Positions 34,101-46,737 of a stretch of 64,000 bases of DNA are shown here, in pieces (the first letter of the stretch is position 1; each line of letters begins with the position of its first letter). The translations under genes and the position numbers were made by a program. This DNA is from Platanthera guangdongensis (taxonomy: Eukaryota; Streptophyta; Magnoliopsida; Asparagales; Orchidaceae). Location of the stretch: contig CM077150.1 of assembly GCA_039583875.1 (NCBI GenBank), forward strand, positions 174,043,499-174,107,498, given 5' to 3'. The notes beneath the pieces were generated by a model. That model saw nothing but the letters and a program-made list of their open reading frames with translations. It had not been told where the DNA came from and did not search any database.

Positions 34101-34343
34101 TGTGCTTATCAAGTTATGTTTCAAACCCTTCACATAAGCCACTTGACTTATAGTAATCGAGATGTTAGAAATGTTACCAAACCTTTTGATGACTCCTTTT
34201 TCAGAACCACTAAAGATTACTTTAGGTCCATTCAATATGGGTGAGTAGTCCTTCAGCAATCCTCTTATTCCAGTCATATGTCTGGAACATCCACTGTCCA
34301 AGTACCATAAAGGGGCATAGCCACTTGGACTTATCTGCAACAA
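31173..34343 (-). pseudogene. pol: Sirevirus A pol: protease, integrase, RT, RNase H (in-frame stops only)
   Basis: Copia order. The protease is at LWYLDSGCSRHMTG; the integrase has a zinc region (HKRLAHQN, CSACQKGKQ) and a catalytic core with LHMDLFGP, IRSDHGTEF and QQNGIAERKN; RT has YVDDIIFGS; RNase H has TESEYVAAGSCCAQ and the SRTKHIEIRYHFLRDHV region. The whole stretch is one frame with about seven nonsense codons (for example at 33027, 32310 and 31542) and no frameshift. The TGA at 31542 replaces a Trp. This pattern suggests slow decay by base changes. Confidence 0.9.
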
Positions 34344-34347
34344 ATAA

Positions 34348-36560
34348 TTACTTAACCTTAGAACCCCAAATGTTATTGGGTCCTTGGTTCAGGTTATACT
34401 GAAATTTAGCATAATTTATAGCAGCCCTTCTTCCAGGTAAGGTGGCATTCATCCTAACACTAGTGTTGTGCCAACAGTCAATGGCAAAGTGTCCCACCTT
34501 GCCACAACACCAGCACTCATATCTATTATACCTCTTTTTAGGTACAGTTTTAACATCTTTGCTGTCAGCTGTTCTTAATACTGTAGGTACAGTGTTTCTT
34601 TGCTTGAGTGCTGGATACCACTTGTCATTCAGAATATCAGGCTTACCATGACCATGTATGATATCATGATCATATCTATTGGTAGGCTGTTGTACTTTTC
34701 TGAGAGCAATGTGGGGATTGAAGACAAGTGGCTTAACTGGGACTTTCCTTTTTCTTTTGGAATTAGCTACCCTAGTATTTCCCTTAAAACCCAATCCTGC
34801 CTTACCCTTTTGAGACACAAAGTCATCAACTAAGTGTAGGACAGATTTAGGCTTAGAGAAACTAGCCACTAGATCCTTTTCCTTCTGAAGTCTGACTTCC
34901 ATACTTTTGATTTGATCACTCTTGAATGTGATTGTTCCCATCTGAATAACTGTTATGTTTTTCAGCTTGACAATCTCATTCATCTTCTGATCCAGCAGCT
35001 TTTCTGAATCAGATGCAACCAACTTAAGAGCTGCAATTTCCTTAGCCTGAATTTTAGTCAGGTTTTTGCATCTCTTAAATGCCTGTAGCAAATCACCATA
35101 TTCATCTATAAGTTGATGAATATCTCCTTCAGATTCAGATCCATCCACATCTCTTGATGCAAATGCTTCTGATTCTGAGCCAGTGTAATAATCAGAGTCT
35201 TCAGATAAGCTTTTTACCGTACTGGGACCAGGCTGATCCTTGCAGTGATTTTCATCAGTCAGTGCCATCAGCCCTTTGCACTGATGATCTTCAGTTCCAT
35301 TTATTGAGTCCAGCAATTGTAAGAACTCATTCTCTTTTTCTGTTGCAAACAGACCAATATAAGCTTCAGCATCAGATTCAGAATCTGAAGACGATGGATC
35401 TGTCCAGCTTTTGTCTTTCTTTGCTACAAAGGATTTCTCCTTCTTGTTCTTATATTGAGACTTCTTCTTATCTGCAGATTCCTTTCTTTTGTCTGGACAA
35501 TCAGCTACTAGATGTCCAGGTCTGTTGCAGCAATAGCACACAATCTTTGTAGTTGTTGATTTGCTAGGTTTTGACCTACTCTTATCCTTTCTAGATGACT
35601 TTCTTTTCTGATAATATTCATCCTTAGACTGAGAGGAGGATGGCTTAGTTCTCCACTGCTTCTTCTTTAAAAATCTCTGAAACTGCCTTGTGAAGACAGC
35701 AAAGTCCTCATCAAAATGATTGCTGCCTGAGGTGTGACTATCAGAACTTTCAGAGATCACTTTACACCTTTCTTAGGAGGAGATGGAAACATCCTCCTGT
35801 CCTTTCTTGTGGCTTCTGCCTTGAATGTCACTGACGTTTCTCTATGGTCAACTTTAGTACTTTTCTCTTCCTCCTTTCTGGCGATGAGTTGCATTTCATA
35901 AGAAAGCAATTTGCCAAATAGTGTTGGAGGAGAGATTTCTGCCAGTCTGCCCACTTCCCTGATGACACAGATCTTGGTGTCTCAATCCTTAATCAAAGAT
36001 CTAAGGAATTTATCATTCAACTCATATGTACAAAAGACCCTTCCATATGACATTAGTTCATTCACAATTCTGAAGAACTTCTTGTAACATTCAGTGATGC
36101 TGTCTGATTTGCTTTGTCTGAAGCTCTCATATTCCTGATTAAGCATTGATTTTCTATCCTGCCTAACTTCTTCTGATCCCTCCATGTAGACTATCAATGT
36201 GTCTCACATCTACTTGGAGGTTTTACAGTGAATCAGATTTTAGAATATTGAGTCATCTATGACACTCGCTATAATATTCTGAGCTCTCTTTTCCATAGTA
36301 GCCAAGATAATCTCATCCTTAGTCATTTCTGAAAAGTCTTTTGGTATCCTCTGATTAGCATCAAGAACTGAGACTTTTATTGGAATATAAGGCCCTTCTT
36401 TAACAATTATATATATTCTTGGATAAGATGCTTCCATAAACAATCTGACCCTTTCTTTCCATATTCCAAAGATTTCTTTCCTGCATATGTGCAACTTCAT
36501 GGAACCAAGTTCCTTATGATTTTCTCCTGAACCCATCTTTTCTAATTTATTCTGCCTCAC
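34348..36560 (-). pseudogene. gag: Sirevirus A gag with two zinc knuckles
   Basis: The N-terminal Copia gag domain reads from 36560 in one frame with several stops, then shifts frame near 35760. The open 470-codon part (35760-34348) has a knuckle CYCCNRPGHLVADC, an acidic region, coiled-coil stretches and a second knuckle CWCCGKVGHFAIDC near the end. The stop TAA at 34348 lies in the context TAATTATTT, which also follows Sirevirus B gag. The pol frame is offset from it by one base. Confidence 0.85.
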
Positions 36561-36600
36561 AGATCTTACTCATACTGTTAAGTCTATCTTTGAGTAACCT

Positions 36601-36613
36601 GGCTCTGATACCA
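36601..36613 (-). other. Sirevirus A primer-binding site (initiator-Met)
   Basis: Minus-strand TGGTATCAGAGCC, two bases from the 5' LTR end. Confidence 0.93.
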
Positions 36614-36615
36614 CT

Positions 36616-38335
36616 TGAAAGAATTGGTTTCAAGAAAACATAAACACCTAGAGGGGGGTGAATAGGTTCAATTCCTTTTTACTCTAAGGCAGAATATTAA
36701 TTTAGTTAATCAAATAGAATCAAACAATTCTACAGCTACCACATTACAACAGTCACAATATCACACATAATCACAGATGATACACAGATTTATAGTGGTT
36801 CCCCAAATGATGGGTACATCCACTTTCCCCCTTCGATTATCTAGCAGTGTGCTAGATTGGGCCTAACTTCTTCCTTCCTTCTCAGATCCACGGATCTTAT
36901 ATCTCAGAATGCAGTCAAGGTTCCTACAACTCAGAATGAGTCCACACTCCTACAACTCAGGCAATTAAGCGATACCTCAGCCTTCACCCAGGCCTATAAC
37001 TCAGAGAATTAAATCTCCTACCTCAGACATACATCCCTACCTCAGCCTTCCAAAGGCCTACAACTCAGAGATGTAAATCTCCTACCTCGGGCACTCAACC
37101 CTACCTCAGCCTTTATAAATTAGGCTTACAACTCAGATCAATAATGATCTTACAGAAAAATGATATAAAATAAGTTTTATCTTTCACCCAAGTTGAGAGA
37201 GAATGGGTAGAAAGTTTTCTTGATCAGTTCTTTAAGAATCTGATTATACAGAAATCAACCTGTCTTTGGCTTTCTTCAAAGCATCTTGAATCTGAACACG
37301 GTAAGGTTGAATTTCTTGAAGTTGATCTTCAATCAGCTTCCTTCTTAAAATCCGGAAATTAATCTGAATTCTTCATTGCAGATTAGTTCAGGATCTGCTC
37401 TTAAGAGACTAGTTGATGATAGTCTCTTTCTTCACTTGAATTGTTGGAGCTCTCTCTCTACAAATTCTTCTGAAGATATTTTGAAATTCTTCACTTAGAT
37501 CCACTTGAAATCTCTGACTGGATTTTCTTGTGTATGTTGGATATTCTGTTGTAATTGTGTTTTGTGTACTTGGTCGTCTTCAGTTGATAGAATCTATCTT
37601 TATATAGACTTCATCCAAGGTTACCTGCTGATCCGGTTGTTAACCAACTTCTGACAGATCTGACAGATCTGACAGTTGCCGTAGACTTGTTGGCTATGAC
37701 AGCTGTCAAGTCTCAAGTCACTTCTTGAAACTTTGTCTCTATCAGCAAATTGTCGAGTTAGAACTTCACATGTGCCGACACAAGTAGACTAAGTGTCGAC
37801 ATAATCCTTGGTGGTGTCGACACAACTCTCATGGTGTCGACACTGCTTCTCGACATAGCTTCTGTAAGAATGTGTTGACACAAGTCCTGTATGTCGACAC
37901 AGTCACTTCTTGTCTTGACATAATTAACTTAGAAGAAATTGTGGTGGGTGTGTCGACACAAGTCATGTGTGTCCACACAGTTGATGTCGACTGAACTTTC
38001 TGTGTGTCGACACAGTTGATGTCGACTGAACTTTCTGTGTGTCGACACAAGTCCTGTGTGTCGACACAATTTTTTCTGGTGTCGACACAGCTTTTCTAAG
38101 TGTCGACACAATGTACTCCAGGTGTCGACATAGCTTTTCTCAAGTGTCGACACAAGTCTTCATAAGTGTCGATACAGCTTCTTCTGGTGTCGACTCATGG
38201 ACTTAAGAAACTTTTCCTGAATATTCTTAACCTGCACATATAAACTCAAAACAACATCAAATACACCTTGATGAATATCATTGAGCCAAGTGAGGCTTCT
38301 CCAAATCTGGTACACATTTTCCAATGTACCTAACA
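36616..38335 (-). repeat. Sirevirus A 5' LTR
   Basis: 1720 bp. Minus-strand start TGTTAGGTACATTGG, end CAATTCTTTCA. The flanking AAAAC on the right belongs to Sirevirus B. Confidence 0.92.
37597..38200 (-). promoter_or_regulatory. Sirevirus A LTR promoter: GTGTCGACAC array and TATA box
   Basis: Around 15 copies of GTGTCGACAC or variants lie at about 37745-38200. Downstream on the minus strand is TATATAAAG (37598-37606), a good TATA box. The array is placed as an upstream activating region. Confidence 0.75.
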
Positions 38336-39951
38336 AAAACCAATCCTCAAGTCTTTTGATCAGGTGACTTGCAATCAGGAATAACTTTTGAAGAGAGTTA
38401 AGAACCCTTTATACAGTGGGGTATGAGAGAGTGATTATGTCTTCTCTTTCTCAAATACAACTGAGAAGACTTTAGTGGATCTTGATTTTGATAAAGCTCC
38501 CCTTGAGATATAGATTTGTTCAGGAAGGATGGAGCTTTGCTTCAGGGTAAGTAGGCCTTCAATGTTTCAGCCTTGACCAGCATGTATCCAGTTGATTCTT
38601 GACTGAAATAGTAATTGTCATCCTTTGAAGAATCCTGGGCTGACGACAAAAGAAGACTCTTGATTTGAATGGTTGTTATGCTTCTTCTTCAGCTTTATAT
38701 TCTTTCTCTGGTCAAGGGCTAGAGCTTCTTGTTCTCTGTTACTGTATGATTGCTGTTACTCTATTATGCTTTGTGCGTTTTCCTGAGAAGGAACAAAAAC
38801 CCTTATTCTTGTCTTATGTGTGCTCTGCTGGAAGGAAGAAGAAAAATCCTTTTTATATTTCCTGTGAAATCTTTCTTCTAAATTTTGAATTTTTTCCTTC
38901 ATTTAGTGCTGATGGCCTGGAGAATATTTGCATTGATTGATTTCCCCAACTGTCCCATGAAAAAACGGCAAGCAATAATCCTGATGAAATCCATAATCAA
39001 TGTTGCGTCTAACGGTAATATTCAGAGAATATTTAACATTGATTACTTAGGAATTATTGCAATAAATTAAGGACAGAGGGAGGAAAATATCTAAGTCTGG
39101 AACTTCACAGAAATCATTGAGCAGAGAATAGAATTCATCAACCTGGATCCAAAGTTCGTCGAGCTGAGAAGTCAAGTTCGTCGACCAGATAATTAGTTGT
39201 TCGTCGAGCTGAGATCCAAGATCGTCGACCTAAGAACAGATAACTACTTTCCCTAGACCCCTATCAATTCTGTGCATCAAGATCGTCGAGCTGAGAGTAT
39301 AGCTTCGTCGAGTGGAGTTCAGAATTCCATGTTTCTTGGACTTAAGAATGTTGAAGTAACATGTCCAGAAATCGTCGACCTCAGAACTGGGTTCATCGAC
39401 CTGAGAACTAGTTTCGTCGAGCTGAGAGCTTCTAACTACTACTTGATAAATCTTGCCAAGACTGTGGTCTAAGTTCATCGAGCTGAGAAGGTGAGTTCGT
39501 CGACTGGAATATGATTCTGGACTTAAAATAATTAAATGTTTCTGGAATAAGATGTTGAAGTAGAATACCCAGCAATCGTCGACCTGAGAACTAAGTTCGT
39601 CAACAGGAGTTGAGAGAAATTCTGGACTTGTAATGTTGAAATATAGTGTCCATAAATCGTCGACCTGAGTACCAAGTTCGTCGAGCTCAGCTCAGAGAAT
39701 TTTCTCTGAGTTCGTTGAGCTGAGCATGACTTTCGTCGACCTGAGTTCGACGAACGTCGAACTCATTTTCCTGAGTCTTTGAAATCTCTAAGTCTTGAGT
39801 CTTTTTGCAGTCTGTTGATGGCTGGTCCAAGCAGTGTTGATTCCAAGGACATGGTGGAAACTCTAGGACACGAACATGACCCTGGCTATACATGTTGGGT
39901 CAAACATCCTACCTTAGTGAACCTAGCCCAAATCCAACTAGAGATCCAACA
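38336..39951 (-). repeat. Sirevirus B 3' LTR (truncated by A)
   Basis: Minus-strand start TGTTGGATCTCTAGTTGG. A minus-strand TATA box AAATATAAAAAGG lies at 38849-38860. Its left end continues beyond the Sirevirus A insertion. Confidence 0.9.
39115..39770. repeat. TCGTCGA array in Sirevirus B LTR
   Basis: About 20 copies of TTCGTCGAGCTGAG or ATCGTCGACCTGAG with spacers of 10-40 bp, upstream (minus) of the TATA box. The 5' LTR copy begins at about 50100 and is cut at 50264. Confidence 0.85.
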
Positions 39952-39967
39952 ATCTCCCCCTATTTGG
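39952..39967 (-). other. Sirevirus B polypurine tract
   Basis: Minus-strand CCAAATAGGGGGAGAT next to TGTTGGATC. Confidence 0.92.
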
Positions 39968-40139
39968 GTGAGATCACTAATTACAGACTCACATTAATAG
40001 CAAAGAAAGAAAAGATATATCTGGCAGGAAATTTTAAACAAATGCATCAGATATATATATATAAAGAGAGCTTAATTTCAAGATATAAGCAGATAGTTTT
40101 AAAACAACACAGAGATAAATCAGTTTAAACTTCATTTCT

Positions 40140-43100
40140 TCTTCTTGGGCTCCTTTGGCTCAACCCCCTTAGCTTTGTCACCAGGCTGTGTAAACTTGAT
40201 CTCCCTATTTGGATATGCTGCTTGAGCTTTTGTCGTGGTCATGTCAGCAGCTCCAATGATGTTAAGGGAGGTGGCTCATGGCACTACAGCTTTAGGATGT
40301 AACTTCATATAATCATCAACATTGAAAAATTTGTTAGCCTTAGCAAACCTGTTAAGTTCTTCCTTTCTGTACTTGGACATTGTAGTATATTCAGATGGAT
40401 CCTTCCCTTCAGCTTTTGCTCTGTTAATCATGGATAGGCCAACCAATTCCTGGAACTTGGCCATCCTAGCAGTTGTAGCTGTCTCAGGATCTTCAAAGGG
40501 TACAGGAGGGGAGGTAAGTCTATTTGAGCTTTCAGTTTTCTGATGTTCTACAATTTGTTGTTGTTGATGTTGAGGATGTTGTTATTGTTGTTGATGTTGA
40601 TGTTGTTGTTTTTGATGTTGTTGTTGCCTGCCTGATGAATACTGCCTTTGTTGGTTGCTTCCTGAAGAGGAGGACCTACCCTGATGTCTTTGATAGGTTT
40701 AAAACTGGGTAGTGCTCTAAGTTGAAGAACTAAAAGCACCAACAGCAGGTGGAGGAGGAGGAGGAGGATCCTTTCTGTATCTTTGAGGAGGTGGGGAATA
40801 TCTCCTGCTTTTCATCCTTTCTTTCTGTTGATTTTTAGACAGCCACATCCATGCATGCATGCCCTTATAGGGTGTGATCTTCTGGAGTATATACTATGAA
40901 GTGTCATTTGTTGGATTTGGTTTTGGGGCAGGAGGTGGAGGAGCTTTCCTCTTCTTAGACACTTTCTTTTTTCTTGGGCTCATCATCAGAGTCCTCTTCA
41001 TCATCATCATCATCAGAATCTTGAGGATTGTCATATAGTGCATTAATTTCTTTTAGGGCCTCAGCAGATATCAAGTGTTTCTTTGGCTGGGAGGAAACTG
41101 GAGGAGGTGCTGGTGCTGGAGCAGGAGGGTTATACATAACAGTGCTTTCAGCAACTGTTTTATTTTCTTCTTCTATATCAGCCATGATCAATGCATCAAT
41201 GATCAGGCATTGGAGAGTCATCCATTATGAAGGTTGGAGCATAAATATCTTTTGGAGGGGATGAAATAATAGGGGAAACAGCTTTGGGAGGAGATGAAGT
41301 AATGAGGGGAGCATCTTGTGGTGGAGACGGAATGGCTGGAACGTCTATAGCTGGATACTCTGTTGAAACAAAACTAGCCTTTAGTTGTTTGGAAACCTTG
41401 GGGCTTATGGGAGAGTTGTATGAGACTATAGCCAAAGATGGCTTGATGATGTACTCTGGAAGGTTATTAAAATAAGCTGTATCAAAACTGCTCAATAAAT
41501 TTAAAAGATCAACTGTGGGATTTATAATAAAATCACCAGCAGTTCTTATTTCCTCTATAACCTGCTCATATATTTACATATCAGATTCAATAAAATGAAT
41601 TAAATCAAATAAATCTTGATCAGCATCTGCATCTACTTCTGATGTTGCTTTTTCTGCTATGTGTGATGCTGCATCTACTGCTACTGTTGTTGGTTCTGCT
41701 GCTGCTGTTACTGCTGCTACTGCTGTTGCTGCTGCTACTGCTGTTGCTGATGCTGCTTCTTCTTCATGGAGTATCTCCCCTTGCCTGGTTTCAGTGGATA
41801 CTGAATCCTGGCCCCTAACTGAAGAGGAAGGAGCAGAAAGAGCAGATATTTATGCAGCTAGGGAGGAAATGGAAGTATCAAGAGGTGAAATGGCCTCTGT
41901 TTTAATGGTTTTAAGAAGAGGAGTGAGAAGTGCAATGAGTGGTGGTATGATGGAGGGATCCAATAGTGGAGATGCAGAGGGTTGTGCAGAAGGTGTAGTA
42001 GTGGAGACAGAAGGAGGGATGGAAGTTGATGGTGGAGGAGGAGGTAGAGTATCTTGCATTTGTTCATCCTGAGGAGAAGGAGTATGAAGGGGGGGGGGGG
42101 GGGGGGTGTGATCAGATTGAATGTTGGGAGGGTGGACAGATTGGATTGAGGAATGTCAGCTAAGTGAGGTGGAAGAGGAGATGAGGGTGGTGATGTAGTT
42201 GGTGTACCATGGGGAGATGGAGTATGAGTGTGGGATGGAATTTGAATATGTTGGGAGGAAGGGGAAGTATGCAGGGTAACATGAGGTGGAGATTTTTGGA
42301 TTGGGGATGATGGAGTTGTAGGAGTATGGGCTATAGTGTGAGATGTGGAGGGGAGTTGGTGTGGGCTGGGAGAAGGAGTTTGGATTGCTGGAAGTGATGT
42401 AGATGAGGAGGGATCTCTTCAGTAGGGTGGGAAGTGGCTGGATCAGCCCTAGTACTCTCAGAAAGCCTGGTGGAGGAGTAAGAAGCCTTGGAGGGCTTGG
42501 TAATGGTCCTCTCCCACCTGCCAAAGAGGGCACAGGTGAGCCTCTTGGAGGCATTGATGAATATGGTTGGGGAGACCAGGGATTCAGCAACCTTTTCTTT
42601 AAGGAAGATCCCTCCAAAGCAGACCTCCTTTTTATTGTTTTTCTTCTTAATCAGCTCAAACAGAATCTGAGCCCAGTTCACCTTCTTCTTGTTTACCACA
42701 ACACACATTACAAGAAATTTGTGCCTGGTTATATAATCATGTGTATTGTGTTTGCCCAACACAATTTCCCCACAATGTCTGCTAGAAATTTGAACTCGGC
42801 AGACAGATGTTTCTTCAGCAATTTATTTGGGGTTTCTCCAGTATACCCCATCATACTCAGCATCACATCAAATTCCTCAGTATCAATTTCTAACTCTTCT
42901 TCACTGTTAGTTAATCCAAAAAATTCAGTTAGAATGGCGGGGGTGAGAGAAACTGCATTACCCGAGACTGTCCTTGTCATGGTGTTCTCATCGGTGGTGG
43001 TAGAAGTGTAGACCCACTCAGATATCTGATCCTGGTGGATAGCAGATTCTTCAACTGTTGTTCTTCAAGGAGTTGCAGGATGTCCAGGAAGATTGGGTCT

Positions 43101-43180
43101 AAATGTTGGAAGGAATCAAAATCGACATCAAACCTAGTGTCGAATTTCATTGCTGCGAGGCTGCCTGCTGGAATAACCAT
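40140..43180 (-). pseudogene. Sirevirus B env-like protein (frameshifted relic)
   Basis: It starts at ATG 43180 (MVIPAGSLAAMKFD), aligned with MVVSVAVLAAMKFD of C. The N-domain is recognisable (LTPAILTEFFGL, NASKRLTCALFGRW), then a Pro/Ser-rich middle, an acidic stretch (SDDDDDEEDSDDEP), a GTT-rich microsatellite (40550-40630) and a C-end with KFFNVDDYMKLHPKAVVP. Frames change at least four times, and poly-G (about 42090-42106) falls inside. The protein's role is unknown; the C-end motif is shared with C. Confidence 0.72.
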
Positions 43181-43319
43181 TAGTTCACCTGCAAGAGAAA
43201 AACGAAGATCAAGTTTAAGGGAACTGAAAGCGCGGGACGGAGGTCGAAGAAAACCGAGATATAAGGTTTTCCAGAATATGAATCGACATACTCCATTCCA
43301 TGAAAAATAAAATAATTCT

Positions 43320-43570
43320 TCAATCTGAGGTCGATGAAATAATTTGTAGTTAAGTGATTCATCGAGCTCACTGTGAAGATTTGAAAACATTTCATCGAGC
43401 TACGTTTGACGAAAGTTTTCTGAAATAGATTCGTCGATCTCCTGGTCGATGAAAATAACTTCACTCATAGAGAGTTTGTTGATCTCCGTTCGACTAATAT
43501 CTCAAGAACGTTTCCCAATTTGTCGAACTCCGTTCGACGAACTTTGAAAAATTCGTCGAGTGTAGAGAGA
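43320..43570 (-). promoter_or_regulatory. TTCGTCGA array between pol and env-like gene of B
   Basis: About ten TTCGTCGA/TCGACGAA motifs in the B dialect, between the pol stop (43573) and the env-like ATG (43180). There is no good TATA box here; the best AT-rich candidates are weak. A splice-acceptor-like TTTTTCTCTTGCAG^GT lies just before the ATG, near 43190-43200. Confidence 0.5.
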
Positions 43571-43572
43571 AA

Positions 43573-45396
43573 TTAAACTAAGGCTTCTCCATTGATCATT
43601 CCAAGCTGATTTATGAAGAACAAATGATTTCTTTCATCCAAGGGTTTGGTGAAAATATCAGCTCTTTATAAATCAGTGTAGATATAGACAAGTTTATTTT
43701 TGTTTTTCTCTACACACTCTCTAATGAAATGATGCCTAATGTCTATATGTTTAGTCCTACTGTGATGGACTGGATTCTGTGCTATGGATATAACACTTAT
43801 GTTATCACATAATAAAGTTGAATTATTTAAGTTGAAGCCATAGTCCATGAGTTGGTTTTGGATCCACAGCATCTAGGAATAGCAACTGCCAGCTGCTATA
43901 TATTCTGCTTCAGCAGTTGATGTGTACACAGATGACTGCTTCTTGCAAAATCAGGAAACTAATCTCATACCAAGAAACTGGCAGGTTCATGATGTACTTT
44001 TTCTGTCCACCCTGTATCTAGCAAAGTCAGCATCTGAGTATCCTGTTAACTCAAATTCTGACTCAGTAGGATACCAAAGGCCTATACTAGGACAACTCTT
44101 TATATATCTCAAGATTCTTTTTAGAAAAATTAGGTGAGATTCTTTAAGGTTCACTTGGAACCTAGCACAAAGACAAGTGGCAAATATGATATCAGGTCTG
44201 CTAGCTGTAAGATATAATAGGGACCCAACAATGCCCTTGTATAACTTCTGGTCAACAGGTTTCCCATGTGGATCAGAATCTATTACAGCATTAGTGGTCA
44301 TAGGTGTTTTCTTTGCTGAGGCATCAGACATCCCAAACTTCTTAATAAGCGCTTTAGCATATTTAGCCTGGGAGATGAAGATGCCATCAGGTAGCTGCTT
44401 CACTTGGAGACAAAGAAAGTAGGAGAGCTCACCCATGCTACTCATTTCAAACTTTGAATGCATAAGTTCAGAAAACCACTTGCATAGTTTGGAATCAGTA
44501 GACCCAAATATAATGTCATCCACATATATTTGTACTAACAAGGTTTGATCCTTATGATGTCTAGTGAATAAGGTTTTATCTACTATGCCTCTAGTGAATT
44601 TATGCTATATCAAAACGCTAGCTAAGGTCACATACCAAGCTCTTGGAGCTTGATTTAGACCATAGAGGGCTCTATTTAATCTATCTACATAAGAATGATG
44701 GGTTGGAGAGATAAAAGCTGGAGTTTGTTCAACATAAACCTCTTCTTTTAATACTCCATTCAGAAATGCACTTTTCACATCCATCTGGTAGACTTTAAAC
44801 TTCTTGTAGGCAGCATAGGCAAGAAAAATTCTGATTGCCTCTAACCTTGCAACTGATGTAAATGTTTGGTCATAGTCTATCCCTTCTTCTTGCCTATAAC
44901 CTTGAGCAACAAGCCTAGCCTTATTTCTCACAATTACACCTTGGGTATCTAGTTTGTTTCTATATACCCATTTAGTTCCAATGACTGGGTAGTCTTTGCC
45001 TCCTGGAACTAAATCTCAAACTCTACATCTCTCAAATTGGTTGAGTTCCTCTTGCATAGCAATGATCCAATGGGGATCTTGCTCAGCATCTTTTACGGAT
45101 TGAGGTTCAACTTGGGAGAGGAAACAAGCATGCATCACATCTTGGTTAAGTTGATTCCTTGTCTGTACACCTACTGTCATGTCTCCAATCACTTGAGATC
45201 TGGGGTGATCCCTCAGTGTGACAAAATCAGTGGGTGGAGTTGGTTCAGCAACAGCATTTGGAATTAATTCCTCTTGTGGAGTTATTTTTGCTGTTGAATG
45301 AGGTTCAACTTCTTCCAAAAGTTCTTCTTCACTGTCTTCATCAACTTGTGGAGAAGGATGTGTTGGAACCTCTTGGGTGAGACTTAGTCCATACAA
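43573..45396 (-). pseudogene. pol: Sirevirus B RT and RNase H
   Basis: One frame with scattered stops. RT has [30 protein letters not shown] and YVDDIIFGS; RNase H has TAEAEYIAAGSC and the SRTKHIDIRHHFIRECV region. Stops fall at expected Trp and Gln codons. The frame ends at 43573, right at the motif array. The upstream end (45396) still carries the acidic spacer between integrase and RT. Confidence 0.88.
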
Positions 45397-45553
45397 TTCT
45401 CACACAAGTGAGGTACCTGTATAGGGTTACTGGTAGAAATTTCTTTCTCCTTGCAAGACATATTAGCCTCATCAAAAGTAACATGAATTGATTCTTCAAT
45501 TTTTAAAGATGATTTATTAAATACCCTATAAGCTTTGCTTACTTGGGAATATC

Positions 45554-46727
45554 CTAGAAAAATACCCTCTTCAACCTTAGCTTCAAACTTTCTAATGTAT
45601 TTCTTGTTATTATTATGTATATAGCATACACATCCAAATACTTAAAGTAAGTGATTTTAGGTTTCTTCCCTTTAAGTAATTCATAGGAAGTCCTATTCTT
45701 AAGTTTATGTATCAAACTTCTATTCAATACATAATTTGTTGTGCTTATAGCCTCTACCCAAAAGGATAGTGACATATAAGCATCTGCAAGTAACGTGCCT
45801 GCAGCTTCAATCAAGGTTCTATTCTTCCTTTCAACTACCCTATTTGGTTGGGGAGTTCTAGGAGCTGAGAAGTAGTGCCTGATACCTTCCTTCTGACAGA
45901 ACTCATGCATAAGAAGAGACTCAAACTCTGTACCATGATCACTTCTAATCAATGCAATATGAGTAGAGTACTCAATTTGTATGGCCCTGAGAAAATCTAT
46001 AAGAACTTAGATCTCAGAAAGAACACCCAAGTGAATCTTGAGAAGTCATCTACATTGACTAGAGTATAGGATTTCCCTCCTACGCTTTGTACAGCAATGG
46101 GTCCAAAGATATCCATGTGTAGCAAGTACAAGGACCTAGGTGAATCACTTTTATTAACTGACTTAAAACTAGATTTAGTTTGCTTGCCTAATTGACAAGC
46201 CCTGCAAAGGCCTTCCTTCTTGTAGGGACCAGAAGGCAAACCTTTCACAATGTTGTCTTTAGATAGCCTACCAATATTTTTCATGTTAACATGACCTAGC
46301 CTTTTATGCCATAAATCATTTTGATTGCTAACTAAGTTAAGTAGACAAATGTCTGAAGGTGCAGAATAAAAATCTACTATATATATATGTTTCCTTGTCT
46401 ATTTTCAATCTAAACACTTTGTTTTTTTTTGTTAGAAATAATACAAGATGTTGAGTTAAAGTGTACCTGATAACCTACATCATATAATTGGCATATTGAG
46501 ATGAGGTTATGCTTGAGTCCACTTACATAAGTCACCTTCTTGAATGTGATTGCTCCAATCCTTACTTCTCCATAGCCTTCAGACTGGCCACACTTTGAAT
46601 CACCAAAGATTACCTTTGGTCCTAGCTTGGACTTGTAATTGTGTAGGTAGTCCTTGTTGCCAGTCATGTGCTTGGAGCATCCACTGTCCAGATACCATAG
46701 TTGATTAACAACTGGACAGCTCTTCAC
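45554..46727 (-). pseudogene. pol: Sirevirus B protease and integrase
   Basis: The protease shows LWYLDSGCSKHMTG. The integrase has CRACQLGKQ of the zinc region, LHMDIFGP, IRSDHGTEFES and PQPNRVVERKN, where the usual QxNG is PNR. Two frame changes lie between 46410 and 45950. It cannot be functional. Confidence 0.85.
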
Positions 46728-46737
46728 ATGTAGAAAA

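Larger units (their letters stand above)
27443..38335 (-). mobile_element. Sirevirus A: Copia element with env-like gene (3' LTR split by G1)
   Basis: Minus orientation: 5' LTR 36616-38335, initiator-Met primer site, gag with two zinc knuckles, pol in the Copia order protease-integrase-RT-RNase H, an extra env-like frame, polypurine tract, and 3' LTR in two pieces (27443-27847 and 1-348, continuing left). The extra frame after pol and the AGGGGGAGA-type polypurine tract mark the Sirevirus (SIRE/Maximus) lineage. It inserted into the 3' LTR of Sirevirus B. Confidence 0.9.

Noticed and set aside
34340..34365. Mini-intron between gag and pol of Sirevirus A (AAG^GTTAAG...TTGCAG)
   Set aside because: The segment is about 22 nt, too short for a plant spliceosomal intron. 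A one-base shift or readthrough explains it better.
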